Positions 12,078-25,002 of a stretch of DNA of 64,000 bases are shown here, piece by piece. This DNA comes from Sapria himalayana (taxonomy: Eukaryota > Streptophyta > Magnoliopsida > Malpighiales > Rafflesiaceae): the NCBI GenBank assembly GCA_029783825.1, contig JAREIK010002618.1:218737-282736 (forward strand). The letters run 5' to 3'. The notes beneath the pieces are model-generated. The model was not told the DNA's origin and did no database searches. It saw only the letters and a program-made list of their open reading frames with translations. Position numbers and translations under genes: made by a program. Within the stretch, counting starts at the first letter, position 1, and every line of letters begins with the position of its first letter.

Positions 12078-12335
12078 ATGCATGAAAAACTTGCTACTAT
12101 AATGCTAATAACACTTAGGACTTTAGTGTCCAAACCTTCTGATGTTAATATTATTGGCAACAAATGGGTATATTGCACCAAATTCAAAGAATATGATATG
12201 ATTGACTGCTTTAAAGCATGTTTAGTTGCTAAACGATTTTCCCAAATTCTTAGACTTGATTTTGGAGAAACATTTAGCCCTTCAAGGCTACCACTAGTCA
12301 TCTCATCCTTTCTATTGTCAAGAATCTCTTCCTAA
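12078..12335 (+). pseudogene. Copia reverse transcriptase N-terminal fragment (open stretch)
   Basis: An 85-codon open stretch with NIIGNKWVYCTKFKEYD, FKACLVAKRFSQI and LDFGETFSPSRLP, the start of the RVT_2 domain of Ty1/copia polyproteins. The YVDD catalytic region follows in another frame near 12,570, where only a degraded DDIILISND-like reading survives. The antisense frame over the same bases is a shadow. Confidence 0.85.
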
Positions 12336-13260
12336 TTGGTTATCTCTTTGAGAAGATTTTCATGAAATAATCTCCTAGTTTTGTGAGAACAATCTGCTTG
12401 CATTGTGTTTGTCTTTTACATAAGTCTATATATGGCCTTAAACAAGCCCCTTTGCTTGGGTTGCTAAACTTTTGTCGAAAATCTTTTTTTTTGTTTTAAA
12501 TTTAGTCAATCAGATACTCTTTATTCATTCATCACACTTACTTATCTTCTCCTCTTTCTTTTTTATCTTAGATGACATAATTCTTATTAGTAATGACCAC
12601 TTTTTTATATCTAAACTCATTACATGACTGAATGATGATTTCTCTTTGAAGTATTTATGCAATCTCAATTAATTTTTGGGGATAGAGGTTAAAAATTTTT
12701 TGATACCCCTTTTTTTACTCAAACTAAATATGCACATGACATGTTAGTTAAAACAAACATGCTTGATACTACAAAAATACATTTCCTCATTGTCCACAAT
12801 CCTACTCCTCTTCCAGATGATGACCATCTCACTAATCCTATAACTTACCAATGACTTTGTGAGTCCCTTCAATGTCTCACCTTAACTTGCCTTGCTCAAA
12901 ATAATCCTATAAACTTAGTTAGTCAACACTTCTAAAATCCTACCATTGACTTTCATGCAGTCAAACACATGCTTAGTTGCATCAAGGAAAAACTCACATG
13001 TGGTTTGAGATATTTATAATAAATTTCACTTACTTTTAATGCCTTTTGTAATGTAGATTAGATAAGTCATCCTTTTAACTCAACAAATTACTTTTAGTTT
13101 TTGCATCTTTCTTGAATTAAAATACATTAATTTTGCTTCAAATAAGTAACCTACTATCTCCCATTCTAGTGCATAAGTATAATATCACACCATGGTCACT
13201 ACTATTACTAATCTAATGTGAAAATTAGCACACTATGAATAAAATCAAATAGAGAAAGAT

Positions 13261-13654
13261 CTAGAAAAGAAATATTTTAAGAGATGACTATCACCAGCAA
13301 CAATCTTCATTTTACTAAAATATCTTTTTCTATTTTTTATTTTCTTAGAATCATAATCAGGATATGATCTTTGGATCAAAAATATGTCCTTTATTTCTAT
13401 ATTTTATTTTCTAGCCGTTGCCTTCTTAGTGCATGAAAGTATATGTAATACTATAAATTAAACAAGCAAGTAATTATTTTTTATTTCAATCATGATTTAA
13501 GATCGCCTTTATCACATATATGTAAATTTATATGTAGATGTATATCATTCATAACATCCACATATAAATATTTACATCATATGTAACAACATCAATATAT
13601 CTATATATATTTATATATTTTCATACATATATGCATATGCATATATACATATGA
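13261..13654. other. AT-rich spacer after the copia remnant
   Basis: No gene is seen. A TTTTCTAGCCGTTGCCTTCT-like word near 13,420 could be part of an eroded copia LTR or leader, but no second copy was found. Confidence 0.4.
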
Positions 13655-13692
13655 TGTGTGTGTGTGTGTGTGTGTATGCATTAAATTTGTAA

Positions 13693-13725
<33 letters not shown>
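13655..13725. repeat. Inverted (TG)10 ... (AC)16 microsatellite pair
   Basis: TG dinucleotides at 13,655-13,674 are followed by an 18-base AT-rich spacer and AC dinucleotides at 13,694-13,725. The two tracts are complementary, so a hairpin with a stem of about 20 bp is possible. Confidence 0.9.
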
Positions 13726-13727
<2 letters not shown>

Positions 13728-15780
13728 ACAATGTATATTAATTTAGTTTATAATGCTTTTTTTGCAATGTAAGTGGTGATTGAAGGAATCTTAAATATTA
13801 TTCAATACATTTGATGGAAGGATAATACTATTTGATATGTTTTCAATGATAATTACTTGATATTTGTTAGAATATTTTTTGATCAACACTAAAAGTTTTC
13901 CATTAAATGTCATGAAAATATAACTTTTTTAACTATTTTGTTTGAAATGTGATAAATATTCATAATTTTTTATCCTTTTATATTTTTTTTATATTTTTTA
14001 TATATTGCTGATTTATTTTCAAATTATTTTAGGACAACTTTTTATGACTTCAATTATTTTTGAATATTTTTTTTATTTTTTAAAAATTCTAAAACATCTT
14101 CATATTTTAGGTTTATATAACATATTTAAATCATTAAAAGTGTACGTTGTTAAACTTTTTACTAGCAAGTGTAACAAGAGTTTTTTCTAATATTCAAAAT
14201 GAACAATAATTTGTGGATCTATATAAAAATATCTATATTTCTATTTTGATGAAGTAGGATTGATTTTATGATGTCAAATATCAATGAATTATTTTGGAAT
14301 TCTAATAAAAAAAAATCAAGTATCATAAAACATATGTTAGCATATATCAAAATAAATCATATATCAGTAAAACTAATATATCATTAAACAAATGTTTGAT
14401 ATTGTTGAATATCATTGAAAATTATCAATTTGTATAAAAATCCAACAAATAAAATTTAAGTAATTGATATGTGGAGAAAAGTCAACTATGGGCGGGTGAA
14501 GATTCATCTTGCTTGCTCTTTCATTTGAGAGCTACTCTTGCACATTTATAAAAGAGTTTTTTTTTTCATTTTTTTATCATCCAAATCTTAAAAGTTATTA
14601 GTTTGTATTTTATTTTATTGTTTATTTTTTTTCATTATTTCTTATGAATTTTTTATTTCAAATTATTTGATGTATGTTTTATTTTTGTAAGACCAACAAA
14701 TATAATTTAATCATGAACTATAAAACATATGTTAACATATCTTACATATTTATTGAAAATGATTGAAATTGATCAAAAAAAATTCATATGCAAAAATAAA
14801 AAGTCATATCATTAATAAAATTTGAATATGATTGAATAACATGGAATTGTCATCAAATACTACCAAACATATTGAATCCTTCTCAAGTAATACCAATAGA
14901 ATCATTGAATATTGGTCATTGACAGCATATCATATATTATTAAAAAATTTCATAATATCATTAAAACTAAAAAGATTAAATACAAAAAAAAATTATTAGT
15001 AGATTTCATTAAATATACATTTTAAAAAGACATCAAATAACATTGAATATGTCAGGATGTACAATAATATATTAATGTTATTTGATTCATGGAATATATA
15101 AACTTAATTCATTTTTTATCTTAAGATATGAATATATTCATATATTCATATTTTATAAATGAATAACTTGTTATCATCTTTATTGTTCTAGATATGAATA
15201 TGAGTCAATTGAAATAAGATAGAGGTAAGTGATAAGTTAGAGCTATAAAAATAACTTGTTAAAATATTTAGACAATAATTATTATTCTACTTTTTTTAGA
15301 GGATATGAAGAATCTAGATGTATTGACTTTGTAAAAATTATATGAAATTTTTTTCGTGACATATAAAATGTCACGTGATTTTCAAATCTTTACTGTGTTT
15401 ATTGTATCTTAAAGTCTATCTCATTTATGATTGTGAATATTATTTTAGATAGGAAAATCAATTTACAATCAATATTATTTAAAATTTATTATGATAGAAG
15501 ATTAAGATAATACATAGATGAGTCTTCAGGATCAAATTCCTACAATACAACAAAATACATATGATGATGTATATGATAACATTAAAAGTTGTACAAATCA
15601 TAACAGTTAGATTGAAAATGATCTTATAATTTTTATCATTTTATGACTTTATGATTCGTAATATTTTTTTTATGTTCTAGTTTTATTTGAAAGATTATGT
15701 TACCATTTTTTTTATAAGTATTAATAATAATTTTAAATTAAAGAATTTTTTTAATGTTATTTAATTTTTTAAATTCATAA
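13726..15780. other. AT-rich spacer without a recognised gene
   Basis: No protein-like frame. Words of the type CATTGAATAT, ATATCATTAA and CAAATA recur many times between 13,780 and 15,060, suggesting an old, diverged repeat. A GGGCGGGTGAAG word followed by CACATTTATAAAAGAG at 14,488-14,555 has a promoter-like look, but nothing coding follows. Confidence 0.5.
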
Positions 15781-16012
15781 TTTTAAATTTTCTATATACT
15801 AGGCATGTATGTATATATTTTGTATTTACATTATGTATACATGTATATACACAATAATTTCTGTCTATATACAATGTGCATATGTATATATTCAATAAGA
15901 GTATATATACACATTGTATGTACATTCTATATACATTATGTATGTATTTTGTATATTGTAATACACACAAATTATTATTATGTGTATATATAGATACACA
16001 TAATAATTAACA
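15781..16012. repeat. TGTATATA-type degenerate minisatellite
   Basis: Alternating TGTATATA, ACATTATGTATA and TATACACA words give symmetrical open frames on both strands. These are not coding. Confidence 0.7.
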
Positions 16013-16042
16013 CTTCTATTTTATGTATAATATATTGATATA

Positions 16043-16240
16043 ATGCTGCCATCATGCTCAGGACTTGCCACCTACACACATTGTCCAGGGGACGCTCACC
16101 AGGGTCCAAGGTCTAGGGCCTGGGCCCTTGTGAGGTGGACCAGGTGCTATGGCCAGGCCCTGAAGAGGGCATGCCTAGCTCTCCTAGTTCAGACCCAAGC
16201 TATTCTAGGTTGGGCACGTGCCGGGCCAGGCAATAACCAT
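16043..16240. other. GC-rich island in AT-rich DNA
   Basis: About 190 bp with many GGGCC, GGCCAGGCC and GGGCCAGGC words stand out sharply from flanks with little G or C. A + strand frame of 75 codons crosses it but resembles no protein I recognise. The style resembles the GC-rich stretch at 53,670-53,880, which may be a hAT subterminal region. An eroded transposon end is the best guess. Confidence 0.5.
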
Positions 16241-16660
16241 TCTAATCACAATTATTGGCAAAGATTTTAATGATAATTATCTTGAATATCTTAATTTCTT
16301 TTTTCTTTTAAGTTTGAGGTGATGAATATATATAATATTCATTATATTTATTGCACTATTTTAATTTTTGTATTTTTTATTTCACTTGTATCTAGTCTAG
16401 GTAGTGTAGTGCTTATATTAATAGCATGCTCCAAACAATTTTACATTTGTTCTTTAAAAAAAACATGAGGTGTCTTGGGGCAGTCTTTAACATGTTAGCT
16501 GAAATGATGGTGGTGGTGGCGACATTATCACTTTTATTTTTCCCGCTTTGATATCATGTACAATAATATATATACATGCGTTTATGTGCCTCATTCCTAA
16601 TGAAACCAAACCTGTAAAAGACACCAAGTATAACGCTACACAGAAGAAGAAATACATGAT
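16241..16660. other. Unassigned spacer before the giant array
   Basis: Moderately AT-rich, no gene recognised. It contains GGTGGTGGTGGCGAC at about 16,508-16,525 and ends abruptly in the TCTA array at about 16,661. Confidence 0.5.
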
Positions 16661-17364
16661 GTCTTTATCTATCTGTCTGTCTATCTATATCTATTTGCCT
16701 ATCTATCTGCATTTCTATATATCTATCTATTTATCTATCTATTAGTATATCTTTTTATTTATATATCTAATTATCTATCTATCTATATATATCTATTTTT
16801 CTATCTATTTATATGTCTGTCTATCTATAAGTCTATCTATCTATATGTCTGTCTATCTATCTATTTGTTTATCTATTTGGTTGTATATCTATCTATCAAT
16901 CTATTTTTCTATCTGTGTGTCTGTCTATAAGTCTATCTATCTTTCTATTTATCCATCTTTCTATCTGTCTGCCTATGTGTAAGTCTATATGTTTGTCTAT
17001 CTATCTATCAATCAATCTATTTATTGATCTATTTATTTGTCAATTTATCTATCTATCTATCAGTATATTTATTTATCTTCCTATATATCTATCTATCTAA
17101 ATGTCTAATAATCTATCTATCTTTTTGTCTATGTTGTAGTCTATCTATCTATCAATCAATCTATCTAATTATGTATTTATCTATATATCTATCGATATAT
17201 CTATCTATCTATCTATCTAGATATCTATCTATCAAACTCTCTATTAATATATCTATTAATTAGTCTATCAATTAGACTATCAATCTATCTATTAATCTAT
17301 TTATTAATCTATCTATGAATCTATCTATCTATCTAATTATCAAAATAGTATCTATATTTTTATC

Positions 17365-17409
<45 letters not shown>

Positions 17410-19472
17410 ATCTGTATGGCTATCTATCTGTCTATCTTTCTAGATATCTATCTATCTATCTAATTATCTAACAATCTGTCTATATATCTATATTTTATAT
17501 ATCTATCTTTTCTATCTATCTATCTATCTATATAACTTTCTATCTATTAATTTGTTTGTCTATCTGTCTCTCTATCTATCGATCGATCTATCTATCTCTA
17601 AGTAAATATTTCTATCTATTCGACTATATATCTATCTGTATATCTATCTCCTATCATTCTTACTATTTGATTGTCTATATGTTTATTTAATTATATATTT
17701 GTCTATTTTTCTATCTATCTATATGTTTGTATATCTATCTATCTAACTATCTATCTATCTATTTATCTTTCTATCTATCTATCTTTCAATCTGTCACTCA
17801 ATATGTCTATTAATCTATATATCTACCTATCAATAAATCTATCTATAATTATGTATATTAATCTATCTATCATCTTGTCTATCTATATATATGACAATCT
17901 ATATGTCTATCTATCTATCTATCTATCTTTCTTTCAATCTATCTATATTTTAGTCTGCATTTTTATTTGTCTAATAATCTATTGATCTATTAGTCTTTCT
18001 ATCTATATATCTGTATGTTTATCCATCACTCTATCTATAAGTCTATCAATCTGTCTAATTATCTATCTATCAATATATTTATCAATCTATTTTTAAATAT
18101 GTCTATTTCTCAGTATATCAATAAGTCTATCTATCTATTTATCAATGTCTATTAATTTGTCATAAAATTTGATTATCAATTTGTGTATCTATCTTTTTAT
18201 ATATTTATCTATTTATCTATCTATTAATCTATCAATCAATCTATCTATATGTCTATTTATCTATATATCTTTCTATCTATCTATCTATCTATCTGTCTTT
18301 CTATCTATCTATCTATATTTTTATTTGTCTATATATCTATCTATCTATATATAAATATATTTATCTATCTATCTTTCTTTCTATATATCTATATATCTAT
18401 CTATCTATATATCTGTATGTCTATCTATCTATATATCTATCCATATGTCTATCTATCTAACTATCAATCTATCAATATCTCTATCAATCTGTCTATTAAT
18501 CTATCTTTATATCTATCTACTTATCTATCTATCTATCATCTTGTTTATCAATATATATTGCTATATGTCTATCAATTGGTCTATCTATATTTTAATCTAT
18601 TTGTCTATCTATCTATATATTTAACTATCTATCTTTCTATCTTTTTCTCTATAAGTCTCTATATCTATTAATCTATCTGTCTATCTATCTATCTATCTAT
18701 TTGTTTGTTTATTTGTCTATCTATCTATATATCTATCTATTTTTCTTTCTATCTACTTATCTATCATTTCGTGTTACTACTTGTCCATTTAATTGTCTAT
18801 CTATATTTTTATTTATTTATCTATCTATCTATCTATCTTTCTATCTATTTGTCTATTTATTTGTCTATCAATTTGTCTATTAATCTATCTATCTATTTGT
18901 ATATCTATTTGGCTATCTATCTATATATCTGTTTATCTATCTGTCTATCAATTTATCTATCTATTTGTTTATCTATCTGTATATATATATATATATCTTT
19001 CATTATGTCTATCTTTCTGTCTTACTTTCTGTGTATCTGTCTATCTATCTCTTTATCTAATTATCTATCTATCTGATTATATTTCTTTCTCTCTATTTGT
19101 CTAACTATATATATATAACTTTCTATTTATCTATCTATCTATTTATTTATCTATATATCAATCTTCTTATCTATTTGTCTTTCTTTCTGGCTATCTATAT
19201 ATCTATCTTTCTATTTATCTATCTATCTCTCTTTCTATATGTATTTCATTCTGCCTTTTTATTTCTCTAATAATATATTGATCTATCTATTTATCTGTCT
19301 ATCTATCTATCTATTTATAAGTCATTATATCAATTTATCTCTCTATCATTAGGTTTATCAATCTTTATCAATATATCTATTTATCAGTCAATCAATCAAT
19401 CAATCTATTTGTCTATCACTTTGTTTATAAATTTCTATATATATATATATATGTCTATCAATTTGTTTATAA

Positions 19473-19476
<4 letters not shown>

Positions 19477-19554
<78 letters not shown>
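19477..19554. repeat. Compound (AT)n(GT)23 microsatellite inside the array
   Basis: A TA tract at 19,477-19,508 passes directly into 23 GT units at 19,509-19,554. It sits in a cassette, TCTATCAATTTGTTTATAAA followed by TA tract, that occurs three times between 19,420 and 19,710. Confidence 0.95.
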
Positions 19555-19555
<1 letters not shown>

Positions 19556-19675
19556 TATCAATCTATTTATCAAAATTTCTATTAATATGTCTCTAAATCT
19601 GTCTATGAATCTTATTATCTATTTGTCTATCTATTTATTTGTCAACCTTTCTATCTATTTGTCTATCAATTTGTT

Positions 19676-19715
<40 letters not shown>

Positions 19716-19825
19716 TATATATTTGTCTATCTATCTATATATATATGTATATCTATTTATCTATTTATCTATCTTTTTATTGATTTATCTATCTATATGT
19801 CTGTATATTTGTCTATCTATTTGTC

Positions 19826-19856
<31 letters not shown>

Positions 19857-20791
19857 CAGTCTATTTATGTATCTCTCTTTCTATCTATTTTATATCTATT
19901 TATGTATCTATAAATCTCTCTATCTATCTGTCTATCTATCTGTTTATCTATTTGTCAATCAATCGATCAATCAATCAATCAATCTGTCTATCTATCTATC
20001 TATCTATCAATCTATCTATATGTCTATCTATATGTCTATCAATCTATCTATATTTCTATCTATCTTTCTATGAGTCTATCTTTCTATCTAACTTTTCTTT
20101 CTATCTATATATCTAATTGTCTATCTATCTATCTATCTATATATCTATTTATATATCTATCTATTTATATATCTATCTATAAATCTATCTATTTATCTAT
20201 CTGTATATAATCTGTCTATCAACTTGTTTATTAATATGTTTAGAAAACATTCTATGAATCTGTCTATAAATCTATCTATCAATCTGTCTATCGACGTGTC
20301 TATAAATTTGTCTATCAATTTATCTGTCAAACTGTATATCTATCAATCAATTTATCTATCTATCTATCTATTTATTTATTTGTTTTAACTTTCTATATAT
20401 CGATATATTTGTCTATCTATTTATCTATAGATCTATCTATCTATCGATCTATCTACCTATATATCTGTCAATATATCTGAATATCTATCTAACTATATAG
20501 CTATCTATTTATACATGTATCTATATGTCTATCTATCTATCTATAAGTTTATCTATATTTCTATCTATAAGCTATCTATCTGTCTATCAATCTATCTATC
20601 AATCTATATATCAAACTATCTATCATTCAGTCTATCAATCTATTAATCATTCAGGTAATCAATCAATCAATTTATCTGTCTAACTATATATAAATCTATT
20701 TGTCTATCTATCTCTATGTCAGTCTATTTATTTTTTATATTTTATCAATCTATCTATCTTTCTATGTATATATATGTCAATCTTTCTGTAG

Positions 20792-20833
<42 letters not shown>

Positions 20834-20979
20834 ATCTATCTATCTATATATCTATATCTCTATCAATCTATCTGTCAATTTGTCTGCCTTTTTATCAGAC
20901 TATCTATATGTAAATCTCTTAGTGTATCTATCTTTCTATCTTTTGGTCTATATACAAACATACATACATAAATATATAT

Positions 20980-21018
<39 letters not shown>

Positions 21019-21622
21019 AATAATCTAATGATCTATCTATCTATATGTCTATTTATCGATCTATATATTTGTCTATCATTCTATCTAAGTATTTGTCCAT
21101 TAATCAATCTATCTTTCAATCAATAATTCTATCTGTCTCTCTATATATCTATCAATTTGCTTATCAATTTATCTATCAATATGTCTATCTATATATCTAT
21201 CTATATGTCTATATATATGTTTATCTTTTTATCTTTCTATCTGTTTACCAATTTGTTTGTCTATCTTTTTATCTATCTTTTTATTAGTCTATCTTTGAAT
21301 CTATCTATCTATCTATTTATCTATCTATATATCTGTCTATATATCTATCTGTCTATCTGTCAATATGTCTATCTATCTATCTAATTATCAATATATCTAT
21401 ATATCTATCTATTTGTCTGTCTATTGAGTATTCTATCTATAAATCTGTCTATCTATATATCAATCTATATATATATCTATCTGTCTATTTATCAGTCTAT
21501 CTATCTATCTATCTATCTATATGTCTTTCTATCTCTCTATCTATATTCTATATATAAGTCTATTTATCTCTCTATCTATCTATCTTTATGTATATCTATT
21601 TGGTGTATCAATCTGTATATAA

Positions 21623-21677
<55 letters not shown>

Positions 21678-21804
21678 TCTATATATATTTATCTATCTTT
21701 TTATGAATCTGTCAATATATCTATAAATATAACTATCAATTTGTCTATCAATTTGTCTATCAATGTATCTATAAATCTATATATCAATCTATTTATCAAT
21801 CTAC

Positions 21805-21836
<32 letters not shown>

Positions 21837-23400
21837 GTGTCTATCTATCTATCTATCTATGTACCTATTTTTCTATCTATCTTTCTATCTATTTATCTAT
21901 CTATTTATTTATCTATTTATCTATCAATTTATTTATGTATCTATTTATCTAACAATCTATCTGTATATCTATCTATCTATCTATCTATCTAATTATCTAT
22001 CTATCATTCTATATTTCTGTTGTCTGTCTATCTAGCTAAATATCTATCTATTAGTCTATTTTTCATCTATCTATTTGTATATCAATATTTATATCATTCT
22101 GTCTATAAATCAATCAATCTATCTAGATAACTATCTATCTATGATTTGTTTATCTATATGTCTATCTATCTATCTATCTATTTGTCTAATTTTTTGTCAC
22201 TCAATCTGTCTATTTTTCTATCTATCTATTCTTTATCTTTTTGTATATCTATCTATCTGTTTATCTATCAGTCTATATATCTTTTTATCTTCTAGTCTAT
22301 CTATCTATCTATTTATTAATCTAATAATTTATCAATCTATCTATCTATCGATCTATCTAAATATCTATTTATCTATCAATCTATTTGTCTATCATTCTAT
22401 ATATATATATATATCTATCTATTAATATTTCTATTAATCTATCTATGAAATTGTCTAATAATCTAGCTATCAACCAATCATTCTATCTTTCTATCTATAT
22501 TTCTATCAATTTGTTTATCAATCTGTCTATCTATTTGTGTATCTATATATCTATCCATCTATTTGTTTATCTTTCTATCTTTTTATTTATTTACCAATTT
22601 GTCTTTTTTTCTATTTGTCTACTAGTCTTCTAAGTCTCTATCTGTTTAAGTATCTTTCTATCTATCTATGTATTTGTCTATCTATCTAACTATTTATTAA
22701 TTTATTGAACTTTCTATTTATCTTTTTGTTTATCAATCTATCTATCTAGGTATATTTAGGTATATCAATCTGTCTAACTATATATATATATATATATATA
22801 TCTAATTATCTATATATAATTCTAAGTAACTATCTATATATATTTTTTCCTTATAATTGTAGATCATTTTATCTATCTATCTATCTGATTGTCTATCAAT
22901 CTGTCTAACTATCAGTCTATCTATCTATCTGTCTATCTATCTATGTATCTGTCTATCTATCTATCTATCTATTTGTCTATCTATCTGTGTATCTATCAAT
23001 ATATCTATCTATTTATCTATTAATCTTTTTTTATCTACCTACCTACTTATCTATCTATTTATCTGTCTATCTATCTATCTATATTCTATCTATTTATATA
23101 TCTCTCTATCTAACTATCTTTATGTCTATCAATCAGTTTATCTCTCAGTCAACTTATTTGATTATCTATATATTAATCTATCTATCTATCTGTCTATATA
23201 TCTATCTATTTATCAATCAATCAATCTATTTATCTGTCAACCATTTTGTTTTTCTATCAGGCTATCAATATTTCTATTTATCTATCTATTTATATATCTA
23301 TCTATTTGTCTGTCAGTTTTTCTTACAGTCTATCTATTTATGTGTCTATCAATCTGTCTATCAATATGTGTAATATCTTTGTTTTTATCTATCTAAATAA

Positions 23401-23446
<46 letters not shown>

Positions 23447-23873
23447 ATCTTTCTTTATTTTTATTAGTCAATCATTTTATCTATCTATCTATCAATCTAT
23501 TAGTCTATCTATCTGTTTATCTATTTGGTTATCTATCTATCTATCTCTCTATATATCTATCGATCTTTTTGTCTATCTACCTACCTACCTATCTATCTTT
23601 CTATCTATCTGTCTATCTTTCTATCTATCTATATATATATCTATCTATCTATCATCTATCTCTCTATATATCTATCTTTATGTTTATCAATCACTTTATC
23701 TATCTGTCGACTTATTTGTCTATATATCTATTAATCTTTCTTTTATGATCTATCTGCATATATATCAATCTATTTATCTATCTATCAATCTATTTATCAT
23801 TCTATGTGGCAAACTATTTATCTTTATATCTGTCTTTCTATCTTTATAACTTTCTATCTATCTAACTATCTAT

Positions 23874-23915
<42 letters not shown>

Positions 23916-24948
23916 GTCTGTCTATTTGTATATCTATCTATCTATTTGTTTATCTATCTATCTAACAATATTTGTATCTATCTTTGTTTTAATCTATCTA
24001 TCTATCTATTAATCTATCTATATATCTATCTATCTAACTATCTATCTTTCTATTTATCTATAAATCTATATGGCTATATATATATTTATCTATTTGTTTA
24101 TATATCTTTCTAACTATCTGTCTAGCAATCTATCTGTCTATCTGTCTATGAATCAATCATTCTATCTATCTATTTGTCTATCTATCTATTTATGTTTATA
24201 TCAATTTAAGTATCATTCCATCTATCGATCTTTCTTTCTATCTATCGATCTATTTATCTTTCTATCTTTCTATATATCTGGCTATTTGTCAATCAATCTA
24301 TCTATCTATCTATCTATCTATCTAGCTATCCATTTATATCTATCTATCTATATTTTTGTCTATCTATTTGTCTATCTATTTATCTATCTGTCTATAAAAT
24401 TATATATCTATCTATCTACATATCAATCTATCTATCATCTTGTCTATCAATATATCTTGCTATATGTCTATATATCTTTCTATATATTTGTCTATCCCTC
24501 TACATATTTAACTATCAATCTATCTATTTATCTATCTCTCTATAAGTTTATCTATCTATTCAACTATCTGTCTATCTATATGTCTATCTAACTATCTATC
24601 AATCTATCTATTTATCTAACTATCTATATCTACCTATCTAATGTCTGTTTATCTATTTGTTTGTTTATCTATATGTTTTTCTGCTTGTTTGTGTTCTTGT
24701 TTGTTTGTCTATCTCTTTATTTTTTTGTCAATCTCTCTACCTGCTTGCCTGTCTATCTGTATGCTTGAATAACAAATTAACTAACTAACTATATGTCTGT
24801 CATTTATCTCTCTGTCTGTGATTTTATTAATCAATCTATCTATCTCTTTTTTGATACGTTTGTCTATCTGTCTATCTTTCTATCTATTAATCTCTCTGTC
24901 TACCTATTTTTTATAAATCTATCTATCTATCTATATGTCTATTTATCT

Positions 24949-25002
<54 letters not shown>

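Larger units (their letters stand above)
10715..13260 (+). pseudogene. Ty1/copia retrotransposon polyprotein remnant (PR/GAG-preintegrase, INT, RT, RNase H)
   Basis: Copia-order pieces run left to right with many stops and frameshifts. YFGNDHILVGD begins the protease tail. KNLLYVSQLIHDNVC is the GAG-preintegrase motif near 10,875-10,930. KIHSDIFGL near 11,246 and DGGDEFSSSNF near 11,435 are integrase, the latter around the second catalytic Asp. YLINRLHLSSIG through GYRCLDPPS-type sequence is the integrase tail (11,636-11,995). NKWVYCTKFKEY and LDFGETFSP start RT (12,078-12,335). SIYGLKQAP lies near 12,430. LNDDFSLKYLCNLN then FLGIEV lies near 12,630-12,690. KPTISHSSA-type RNase H is near 13,150-13,190. 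No LTR pair was recognised. It lies just downstream of the LINE remnant in the same direction, but the two are unrelated insertions. Confidence 0.85.

Noticed and set aside
16043..16270. 75-codon + strand frame in the GC-rich island
   Set aside because: Open because GC-rich DNA has few stops. No recognisable motif, and the composition is explained by GGCC repeats.
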